18,935 bases of DNA, from contig CATKFJ010000117.1 of the NCBI GenBank assembly GCA_949747725.1, positions 1 through 18,935 on the forward strand, given 5' to 3'. This document shows positions 7,507 to 13,227 of this stretch, in pieces. Position 1 is the first letter of the stretch, and each line of letters starts with the position of its first letter. Below the pieces are notes generated by a model. It was not told the origin of the DNA. It saw only the letters and a program-made list of their open reading frames with translations, and did no database searches. Origin of the DNA: an uncultured bacterium (GTDB lineage: Bacteria; Bacillota; Clostridia; Christensenellales; Pumilibacteraceae). The position numbers were made by a program, and so were the translations under genes.

Positions 7507-8268
7507 ATGAAAAACATAGTTATCGTAGGCGGTTCGTCGGGCATAGGGCTTGCGCTCGTACAGAATTTGAAAAACGACAGGATCGTTAATATTTCACGCA
7601 CGCCGTGTCCCGTGTCGGGCGTAGTAAACATACAAGCCGACGTAACGAATCTTAAATCTTTACGCGCCGCATTCGGCAAGCTCGACGCTATAGACGTACT
7701 CGTTTACTGCGCCGGAATGTCGCTCGCGGCACCTATAGAATTCATTACGGAAGACGACCTGAAAAGTATATTCGACGTAAACATAATAGGCGCGATCGAG
7801 TGCATAAAGCTCGCAATGCCGAACCTGAGAAAAAGCGAAATAGGCAGGATTATACTTTTAAGCTCGTCCGGCGGAATAGCGCCTATTCCGTTCGACGGAT
7901 TTTATTCGGCAACCAAGAGCGGACTTATCGCGCTCGCCTCGTCCGTACGGCTCGAATCGGATATTTTAAGCACAGCCGTGATCATAGGCGGAACAAAAAC
8001 ACAATTCACATTCAAGCGCAAGATCTATACCGATTGCGGAATATACGATACCAAACTGAAAGCCGCGTCCGACGCGCTCATAAAAATAGAGCAAACCGGG
8101 TACGAAGCTGATTTTACGGCGCGAAAAATAACCAAGATAATCAATTCGTCCGATCCGCCCGTAACAGTCGCGATAGGCGCGAAAAATAAATTGATGTGCG
8201 CATTATACAAAGTCCTGCCCGAAAAAATCAAGCTGTACGCTCTGAAAAAATTATACAATATCGATTAA
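7507..8268 (+). CDS. Short-chain dehydrogenase/reductase (SDR)
   Basis: A 253-residue classical SDR oxidoreductase, cytoplasmic and NAD(P)-dependent. The cofactor loop GGSSGIG is at residues 8-14, the family NAG-type motif appears as YCAG (67-70), and the active-site triad elements are the serine cluster LLSSS (117-121), Y133 and K137 in YSATK. The substrate is unknown. The C-terminal 60 residues end in a basic helix rich in Lys, Leu and Tyr, longer than the minimal SDR core. An upstream TTG at 7489 would add six residues, but the ATG at 7507 gives the standard SDR start (MKNIVIVGG). No ribosome binding site precedes it. It is transcribed divergently from the wzz-like operon and convergently with the 313-residue gene, leaving 9 bp between their stops. 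No partner is evident from context. Confidence 0.93.
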   Translation: MKNIVIVGGSSGIGLALVQNLKNDRIVNISRTPCPVSGVVNIQADVTNLKSLRAAFGKLDAIDVLVYCAGMSLAAPIEFITEDDLKSIFDVNIIGAIECIKLAMPNLRKSEIGRIILLSSSGGIAPIPFDGFYSATKSGLIALASSVRLESDILSTAVIIGGTKTQFTFKRKIYTDCGIYDTKLKAASDALIKIEQTGYEADFTARKITKIINSSDPPVTVAIGAKNKLMCALYKVLPEKIKLYALKKLYNID

Positions 8269-8277
8269 AGCAAATAT

Positions 8278-9219
8278 CTAATTGTTATCTATATTCTTTT
8301 TCATAAGCACGGCGAGTTTCAAATATTTCTTAATCGCCGCCGAATCCGAATTCTTGGCGTAATCGCGCAGGTCGTTTATAAGCGCGTTTAGTTCTTTCAC
8401 GTCCTTGTCGCGCACTACTTTTTCGGTACGCGCCGCCGCGGAAAAATTCATAAGCCCGTCGCTGTCGGGATAACAACTTAGCATTGCCGCCGAGTAATCG
8501 CAAACAAAATCTATATCGCCGTCGGTCATGCGCTTTTCGAACACGTCGAAAATATATCGGCGTCTAAGCTCGATAAACGGCTTGTACCAACCGAGCAATT
8601 TATCCGCGCCGGCAAGCTCTACCTCGTCGCCTATAAGCATAGATCCGCGCACTTCTACCGCCTGCTCGTAGATTTTTTTGTCATGCAGTAGTTTAAACAG
8701 TTTTTCGTCGAATTCTTCGTCCACGGGTTCGTTGGTCGCATCGAGATAAAAATAATAAGTATACCACAACGGACGCAGACGTTCAAAAAGATTGCACACG
8801 CAATAAACAGCGGCATACAGCGATATCTGTTCTATAGGCGTTCTGTCCTGCGGCGGAATAACGTCCTGTGTGACAAGCTTATCGAACAACGGCGAACCAA
8901 AGTCGTATTTTATGAAATACTTGCCGCGACGCTTATACCAACGTCCGCCGTTAGGCAAAGCGTCGGAGGATGCGGCGGTATGTACAAATCGGTCGTCGTT
9001 TTTATCGTAATCGGGATGACGTTCCGGCTCGATCAAAAAACAGCAACCGTACTCGAAAAGAGTATTGTTCGGCGCACCGACATAGTCGCGATCTATCGCG
9101 CACGCAAAGCAATACAGATTGTACAATAACGCGCGTTTTTGATCGTAGCCGAGATCGCTGTCGCCCACCGCCTCGAAAGTCGGGTCGAAAAGCTCGCGTA
9201 CCGTTTGTTGAATATCCAT
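8278..9219 (-). CDS. Hypothetical protein (313 aa), unrecognised
   Basis: I do not recognise this protein. It is acidic and soluble-looking, with no signal peptide or membrane helix. It is rich in aromatic residues and contains CC/CVC clusters (YGCCFL near residues 57-62, YCVCNLF near 138-144) that do not form an obvious metal-site pattern. The C-terminal half looks helical, ending in a Lys-rich segment. Being a real gene is well supported: a near-consensus promoter (9240-9268), an AGAGG ribosome binding site 8-9 nt before the ATG, and no competing frame. It is a single-gene unit divergent from yabP-yabQ; no function follows from that placement. Confidence 0.75.
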   Translation of the reverse strand: MDIQQTVRELFDPTFEAVGDSDLGYDQKRALLYNLYCFACAIDRDYVGAPNNTLFEYGCCFLIEPERHPDYDKNDDRFVHTAASSDALPNGGRWYKRRGKYFIKYDFGSPLFDKLVTQDVIPPQDRTPIEQISLYAAVYCVCNLFERLRPLWYTYYFYLDATNEPVDEEFDEKLFKLLHDKKIYEQAVEVRGSMLIGDEVELAGADKLLGWYKPFIELRRRYIFDVFEKRMTDGDIDFVCDYSAAMLSCYPDSDGLMNFSAAARTEKVVRDKDVKELNALINDLRDYAKNSDSAAIKKYLKLAVLMKKNIDNN

Positions 9220-9239
9220 TCGTCATTACCTCTTTTATA

Positions 9240-9268
9240 ATGATACACTTTAATTGCAAACAAGTCAA
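9240..9268 (-). promoter_or_regulatory. Sigma-A promoter of the 313-residue gene
   Basis: TTGACT (9268 to 9263), 17 bp, TATCAT (9245 to 9240) on the minus strand. Predicted start is near 9233, followed by AGAGG before the ATG at 9219. Confidence 0.75.
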
Positions 9269-9283
9269 GTTATACCGCGTCGG

Positions 9284-9312
9284 TTCTATTCGCGCAACGC
9301 AAAGCATAAGTT
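9284..9312 (+). promoter_or_regulatory. Candidate sigma-E (sporulation) promoter of yabPQ
   Basis: TTCTATT (9284-9290), 14 bp, then CATAAGTT (9305-9312). The known sigma-E consensus is roughly KMATATT, 14 bp, CATACAHT; matches are 5 of 7 and 6 of 8 with the exact spacing. In Bacillus subtilis yabP is a mother-cell gene under sigma-E. The -10 ends 6 nt before the ATG at 9319 and no Shine-Dalgarno is present, so the transcript may be leaderless. Confidence 0.5.
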
Positions 9313-9318
9313 ACGGTT

Positions 9319-9606
9319 ATGAAAGAAACAAAAACACAGCCGAGCGTCGGCGCTAAATTTACATCGCATTCGTTAAACATGAACGACCGCAAAAAAGCGT
9401 CGGTAACGGGCGTATCGAAAATGGATGGCGCGAGCGAAACGGAGCTTGCCCTTACGACCTGCATGGGACGGCTCATTATCACGGGTACGGGACTCAAGAT
9501 AGTCAAGTTCGACGAGGGGGACGGCAACCTGACTTTCTCGGGAAATATCGACAGCATAAAATATGCGCAAACAAAATTGCCGTTGCTTAAACGAATATTC
9601 AAATGA
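9319..9606 (+). CDS. yabP: Sporulation protein YabP
   Basis: A 95-residue YabP/YqfC-family protein, made in the mother cell during endospore formation and linked to spore coat or cortex assembly. A polar N-terminal tail is followed by the conserved small beta-rich domain: LNMNDRKKASVTGVSKMDG (20-38), then the hallmark T-C-M-G-R-L-I-I-T-G-T-G-L segment (47-59) and GNLTFSGNIDSIKY (69-82). The length is normal. The identity is supported by the next gene, a YabQ-like protein, since yabP-yabQ are adjacent in spore formers. The stop codon overlaps the yabQ start (ATGA at 9603-9606), implying translational coupling. It has a possible sigma-E promoter and no ribosome binding site. Confidence 0.85.
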   Translation: MKETKTQPSVGAKFTSHSLNMNDRKKASVTGVSKMDGASETELALTTCMGRLIITGTGLKIVKFDEGDGNLTFSGNIDSIKYAQTKLPLLKRIFK

Positions 9607-9860
9607 CCGAACTGTACGCTTTTTCGGTATGCCTTGCGCTCGGCATAGGCGGACGGCTTTTATACCTTGCCGCAACGGCGCTTGCGCGTCGCACCGATCT
9701 GATGCCTGTGACCGTCGTGCTTGACGCGCTTACGGTAATGCTCATCGGCGGCGGTTTTACCGCATACGTCATACTGTCCGGCGTCAGTCTTGCGCCGTAC
9801 ATGTTTGCCGCGCTAATGGGCGGATACTATTTGACATACCGATTGACGCGAAAAAATTAA
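9603..9860 (+). CDS. yabQ: YabQ-like spore cortex membrane protein, short form
   Basis: An 85-residue hydrophobic protein with three predicted membrane segments (about 5-27, 36-58 and 62-80) and a basic C-terminus (YRLTRKN). In spore formers YabQ is a mother-cell membrane protein needed for cortex formation. The position directly after yabP, with an ATGA overlap, and the segment order match YabQ. The length is well below the Bacillus form (about 200 residues), which has a longer C-terminal part; shorter forms exist in Clostridia. There is no Shine-Dalgarno, as expected for a coupled gene. The divIC gene that often follows is absent; a repeat region begins instead. Confidence 0.72.
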   Translation: MTELYAFSVCLALGIGGRLLYLAATALARRTDLMPVTVVLDALTVMLIGGGFTAYVILSGVSLAPYMFAALMGGYYLTYRLTRKN

Positions 9861-9901
9861 CGCATTTCGGAACTTAAGGTAATTCGGAATTCGGAATAGA
9901 A

Positions 9902-9947
9902 AGATTTCTCCGCTGCGTTCGCTAACGCTCACTTCGGTCGAAATGAC
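9902..9947 (-). repeat. Dispersed REP-like repeat, copy A (inverted)
   Basis: On the minus strand it opens GTCATTTCGACCGAAGTGAG and ends GGAGAAATCT. This is the 'TCATTTCGACC' variant of the intergenic repeat family, in the opposite orientation to copies B and C. Confidence 0.65.
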
Positions 9948-9963
9948 AAAACACTACACAGAA

Positions 9964-9991
9964 TGTCATTCTGAGCGGCAGCGAAGAATCT
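9964..9991 (+). repeat. Dispersed REP-like repeat, copy B
   Basis: Opens TGTCATTCTGAGCG and ends GCGAAGAATCT, the most familiar form of this intergenic repeat. Confidence 0.65.
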
Positions 9992-10017
9992 ATTGGTCGA
10001 AAGGACAAGCCCAACCA

Positions 10018-10045
10018 TGTCATCCCGAGCGTAGTCGAGGAATCT
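10018..10045 (+). repeat. Dispersed REP-like repeat, copy C
   Basis: Opens TGTCATCCCGAGCG and ends GTCGAGGAATCT, the 'ATCCCGAGCG' variant. Confidence 0.65.
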
Positions 10046-10063
10046 ATATGGTAATTCGGAATT

Positions 10064-10098
10064 AAAAAAGCGGCGTCAGATAATTTCCGACGCCACTT
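10064..10098 (-). terminator. Terminator-like hairpin in repeat unit 1
   Basis: Minus strand: 10-bp stem AAGTGGCGTC / GACGCCGCTT (arms 10098-10089 and 10077-10068) with one U-G pair and an 11-nt loop, followed by a short T run. It is the last of three such hairpins after the pullulanase gene. Confidence 0.65.
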
Positions 10099-10171
10099 AA
10101 TTATTCGGGTGTTATCTACAACAAATCACCCATGCCAACACGCGGCACTAATGTTTTCTGCTTACTTCTTT

Positions 10172-10207
10172 AAAAAAGTGGCGTCGAATAAATTTTCAAC
10201 GCCACTT
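10172..10207 (-). terminator. Terminator-like hairpin in repeat unit 2
   Basis: Minus strand: perfect 9-bp stem AAGTGGCGT / ACGCCACTT (arms 10207-10199 and 10184-10176), 14-nt loop, then TTTT beyond the stem. It is the best-formed of the three. Confidence 0.72.
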
Positions 10208-10281
10208 AATTATTCGGGTGTAACATACAACGAACCGCCTAAGTAAACACGCGGCGCTAATGTTTTCTTGCTTACTTCTTT

Positions 10282-10317
10282 AAAAAAGTGGCGTCGAATA
10301 AATTTTCAACGCCGCTT
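10282..10317 (-). terminator. Terminator-like hairpin in repeat unit 3
   Basis: Minus strand: 9-bp stem AAGCGGCGT / ACGCCACTT with one C-A mismatch (arms 10317-10309 and 10294-10286), then a T run. It is the first hairpin of its kind met by transcription leaving the pullulanase gene, and slightly weaker than the copy in unit 2. Confidence 0.6.
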
Positions 10318-10380
10318 AATTATTCGGGTGTAAACTACAACAAATCACCAATGCCCATACACGGCACTAAAGTTTTCTTG

Positions 10381-10406
10381 CTTACTTCTTTTGCAAAAGA
10401 AGTAAG
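10381..10406. repeat. 26-bp perfect palindrome next to the pullulanase stop codon
   Basis: CTTACTTCTTTTG followed directly by its exact reverse complement. It abuts the pullulanase TAA (10407-10409) with no gap. The inner end of the sequence is shared with the ends of repeat units 1 and 2, where it is only an imperfect palindrome. Confidence 0.85.
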
Positions 10407-13190
10407 TTATGCTACGCTGTACGTCCAAGCGGAAACCGCATCGGCAGTAAGCGTGGCTTTCATAACGATCGCGGAATACGCTCCGACTTCTACGGACGCA
10501 CCGTTGAACGAAGAAAGCGCAGTCGTCGCATTGGCGTTAGCGCCGTTTACGTAAACGCTGTAAGTCCCTTGCGGCACGCCCACCGTCTTGGCAGTCGCAT
10601 TGTTATTGAGTATTACTATCGCGTACTCGTCGGAAGACGGGTCTTTTACGGCATACACCGCAATGCCGTCCGATTTAGCGCTGTCCTTATCGGCGATAAC
10701 GCAATTGGCTATCTGCTCCGCAGTGGAAAGCGTGAACTGCGCAAACGACGTCTTAATAGCTATAAGCGCTTTATAGAACGACACCATGTCCGCGTTTTCG
10801 TCCAAAAGATCCCAATTTATGGCGTTTACCGAGTCGGGAGATTTGTACGAATTATCCGCGAAGTAGTAGTTCGGATCATTGAGATACGCATTGGGTCTGT
10901 TATCGTAATCGTTAGTTGCCGTCGTGGGTTTGCTGCGCATCATTTCCTCGCCTGCCGGAATGAACGCGATACCCTGTCCCGTAAGAACCGCGACAGCCGC
11001 CAAACGGTTCATCGCCTTAAGAGTATCGGCGTCGCCTTTGACCGATGCGTTGAGTTTATCCCACAGCAAGCTGTTATCGTGGCAAGCCGTATAGTTTATG
11101 TTTTGCGTAGGGCTTGCAAACTTATCGCTGCCGCCCGTCGCGCCGTAGTAAACGGCGCTATCCGAACTCGCTTTGCCCGAAACGAATCCCGTATCGCTCA
11201 TAGTGAACACGCTGCCTTTAAGTCCGTCGCGCACGCTGTCGTTAAAGAACGCTATGTTAGGCATCTTTTTGGCGTTCGCAAGAACAGCCTGATCGTTCGC
11301 GCCGAGTCCGCTCGTGCCGCCCGTCCAGCCTTCGCCGTAAACCACTACGTCGGGATTGACCTTTTTAAGCGCGTCGTAAAGCTCGTTCATGGTTACGATA
11401 TCATGCAAGCCCATAAGGTCGAAACGGAAACCGTCTATCTTATATTCTTGCGTCCAATAAAGTACCGAATCGATCATGAACTTGCGGAACATCGCCCTCT
11501 CGGACGCCGTCTCGTTGCCGCAGCCAGAACCGTTGTAGTAAGTGCCAGTGTTGGTCATGCGGAAGTAATAGCCGGGCATAAGTTTTTCGAAGTTGGAGCT
11601 TTGAGCATTGCTCACGTGATTGTAAACAACGTCCATAATGACCTGTATTCCGGCATTGTGGAGCGCCATTACCATCTGTTTCATCTCGTTTACGCGCTTT
11701 GTGCCGTTGGAAGGATCGGAAGAATACGAACCCTCGGGCACATTGTAGTTGAGCGGATCGTAACCCCAATTATACTCGCCGTACTTATCGTACGTTGCCG
11801 CGGTAAAGCTTTCATCCACCGACGCAAAGTCGAACAGCGGTTGGAAATGAACTTCGGTCACTCCGAGGTCTTTAAGATAATCGAGCGCAGTGGACCGACC
11901 TTTGCTGTTTTTGGTGCCCGTTTCGGTAAGACCGAGGAACTTGCCGCGGTTGGCTTCGCTTACGCCCGAACTGTGGTGTATCGTAACGTCGCGGAGTTGC
12001 GCTTCCCAAATGACCGCATTCGAGTTGGATGCAAGCGCAGGTTCGCTCTGCGTTGCCCAGCCCGTGGGGTTTGTAGCGTTAAGATCGAGTATCATGCCGC
12101 GCTGTCCGTTTTTGCCGCCGCTGCGCGCGTACGGGTCAACGACCTCGCTCTTGTTATTGCCGTTTATAACGGTATACGTGTAATACTTGCCGTTCTGATC
12201 GCCGTCGAGCGTATACGTCCAAATCCCCTTGCTACCGGCGGTCATGTCGTAAGTAGAGGCAACGCCGCCCTCGCCGGCGGAATAAATATTGAGTTTCATT
12301 TCTTTGGCATACGGCGACCAAACCGTAAATTTGGTCTGCGACGCCGAGTATTCGGCACCGAGCACGCCGTCGTAAGCATACAGCTCGTTGAATCTTTCGG
12401 TATTGTACGCCGTATATTTAGCCACTTCGCACGGACGGAAGTTTACTTCATCGTCAAACGTTTCGGGTTCGTCATATACCGTATACGTTTCTTTTATGTC
12501 CATCTCCTCTTCCGAACGCAAGCTCACGAAAGTTTTGCCAATCGAGCCTTTATTCGCGTCGAGCGAACAGTCGTAATCGCAGAATACTTTACCCGTACTG
12601 TCTTTGATCTTAAAATGCGATTTATTCGTTATTTTTGCGCTCGTTTCGATATATACGCGGTCGAATTCCATAAACCGCGCTTCGCTGATCTTGATCTTGG
12701 TCGATTCTTCGATACCGGACATTGCCGCCTCCTCGCTGTAATAAATCGTTTCTATCCCCGAAAGAAGATAAACATTCAATTTTTGATCTTTTATCTCGGA
12801 CGCCGGCAAGAAACGGTCGACGTCAACGTCCTTAGCCGACCATTCGCCCTTGCGTATGATAAGTCCCATGATGTTGCCGTCGGCATCGGTCTTGACCGAA
12901 TCCAAAGTTACATACAAGGTCGCCCAATTGTAATCGCCCGTATTTTTCGTGCCGGTAAAGTCATACTGTTTACCCTCGGCGCCGGTCGGCCACAACCACA
13001 TGTTCCAACCATCGAAGTTATTGTCGGGACGGTAATAATTGATGTATATACGCACACCGCCTTCGGGTATGGGTTCTTCCGTCGGATCGCCGTTGTCGTG
13101 GCCGCAGCCCACGGCAAAAGCAAAGACCGCAATGACCAGGGCAAATAGAATTACCCAAGTCCTTCTTAACAAGTTTTTGGATTTTTCCAT
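10407..13190 (-). CDS. pulA: Type I pullulanase, cell-surface lipoprotein (GH13)
   Basis: A 927-residue debranching enzyme that cuts alpha-1,6 bonds in pullulan, starch or glycogen outside the cell. A signal peptide (basic start, hydrophobic 12-28) ends in AVGC with lipid-anchored C29. Domains in order: CBM41-type starch-binding (about 44-150, aromatic cluster W62, W65, W67); an extra N-terminal domain (about 160-255); CBM48 (about 277-365); the GH13 barrel (about 390-780); and a C-terminal beta domain. YNWGYDP (473-479) is the type I pullulanase signature. Catalytic regions are complete: D520 and H525 in DVVYNH, nucleophile D591 in GFRFDLMG, acid/base E620 in YGEGW, and H704/D705 in CHDN. 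AGGAGG at 13195-13200 lies 4 nt before the ATG. It starts 37 bp after the alpha-amylase gene, so the two are co-transcribed. Its stop abuts the palindrome and terminator array at 10061-10406. Confidence 0.97.
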   Translation of the reverse strand: MEKSKNLLRRTWVILFALVIAVFAFAVGCGHDNGDPTEEPIPEGGVRIYINYYRPDNNFDGWNMWLWPTGAEGKQYDFTGTKNTGDYNWATLYVTLDSVKTDADGNIMGLIIRKGEWSAKDVDVDRFLPASEIKDQKLNVYLLSGIETIYYSEEAAMSGIEESTKIKISEARFMEFDRVYIETSAKITNKSHFKIKDSTGKVFCDYDCSLDANKGSIGKTFVSLRSEEEMDIKETYTVYDEPETFDDEVNFRPCEVAKYTAYNTERFNELYAYDGVLGAEYSASQTKFTVWSPYAKEMKLNIYSAGEGGVASTYDMTAGSKGIWTYTLDGDQNGKYYTYTVINGNNKSEVVDPYARSGGKNGQRGMILDLNATNPTGWATQSEPALASNSNAVIWEAQLRDVTIHHSSGVSEANRGKFLGLTETGTKNSKGRSTALDYLKDLGVTEVHFQPLFDFASVDESFTAATYDKYGEYNWGYDPLNYNVPEGSYSSDPSNGTKRVNEMKQMVMALHNAGIQVIMDVVYNHVSNAQSSNFEKLMPGYYFRMTNTGTYYNGSGCGNETASERAMFRKFMIDSVLYWTQEYKIDGFRFDLMGLHDIVTMNELYDALKKVNPDVVVYGEGWTGGTSGLGANDQAVLANAKKMPNIAFFNDSVRDGLKGSVFTMSDTGFVSGKASSDSAVYYGATGGSDKFASPTQNINYTACHDNSLLWDKLNASVKGDADTLKAMNRLAAVAVLTGQGIAFIPAGEEMMRSKPTTATNDYDNRPNAYLNDPNYYFADNSYKSPDSVNAINWDLLDENADMVSFYKALIAIKTSFAQFTLSTAEQIANCVIADKDSAKSDGIAVYAVKDPSSDEYAIVILNNNATAKTVGVPQGTYSVYVNGANANATTALSSFNGASVEVGAYSAIVMKATLTADAVSAWTYSVA

Positions 13191-13227
13191 ATTTCCTCCT
13201 ATTATATGGATTATTAAACTTATTTAT

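Larger units (their letters stand above)
9878..10063. repeat. REP/MITE-like repeat block flanked by 14-bp direct repeats
   Basis: A non-coding block bounded by two identical copies of GGTAATTCGGAATT (9878-9891 and 10050-10063). Inside are three members of the dispersed family that reads roughly 'TGTCATTctGAGCG...AGAATCT': one inverted at 9902-9947 and two forward at 9964-9991 and 10018-10045. I know similar sequences as scattered intergenic repeats in many Bacillota. No transposase or open frame is present. The flanking repeat could be a duplicated target or part of the element. Confidence 0.7.
10061..10390 (-). repeat. Three tandem ~110-bp units in the pullulanase 3' region
   Basis: Three head-to-tail units: about 10061-10170, 10171-10280 and 10281-10390. 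The GGCGTC landmark recurs at 10072, 10180 and 10290, i.e. periods of 108 and 110 bp. The second and third units are about 85% identical by eye; differences cluster in the middle third while both flanks are almost unchanged. Each unit holds an inverted repeat around GGCGT, the tract TTAATTATTCGGGTGT, a variable middle and a shared end TTTTCTTGCTTACTTCTT (one T missing in the first unit). Read on the minus strand, the units follow the pullulanase stop codon, and each hairpin ends in a U run. Confidence 0.85.

Noticed and set aside
10061..10390. CRISPR array
   Set aside because: The units are about 110 bp with variation inside them. There is no short repeat with unique ~30-40 bp spacers, and no cas gene is present.
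10288..10554. An 88-codon plus-strand frame across the palindrome into the end of the pullulanase gene
   Set aside because: Half lies inside repeat unit 3 and half is antisense to the pullulanase C-terminus, with no ribosome binding site.
10569..13148. An 859-codon open frame on the plus strand opposite the pullulanase gene
   Set aside because: Its product is basic and low in recognisable motifs, while the opposite strand carries a full pullulanase with signal peptide, domains and catalytic residues. The frame stays open because the real gene avoids codons that would read as stops on the other strand.
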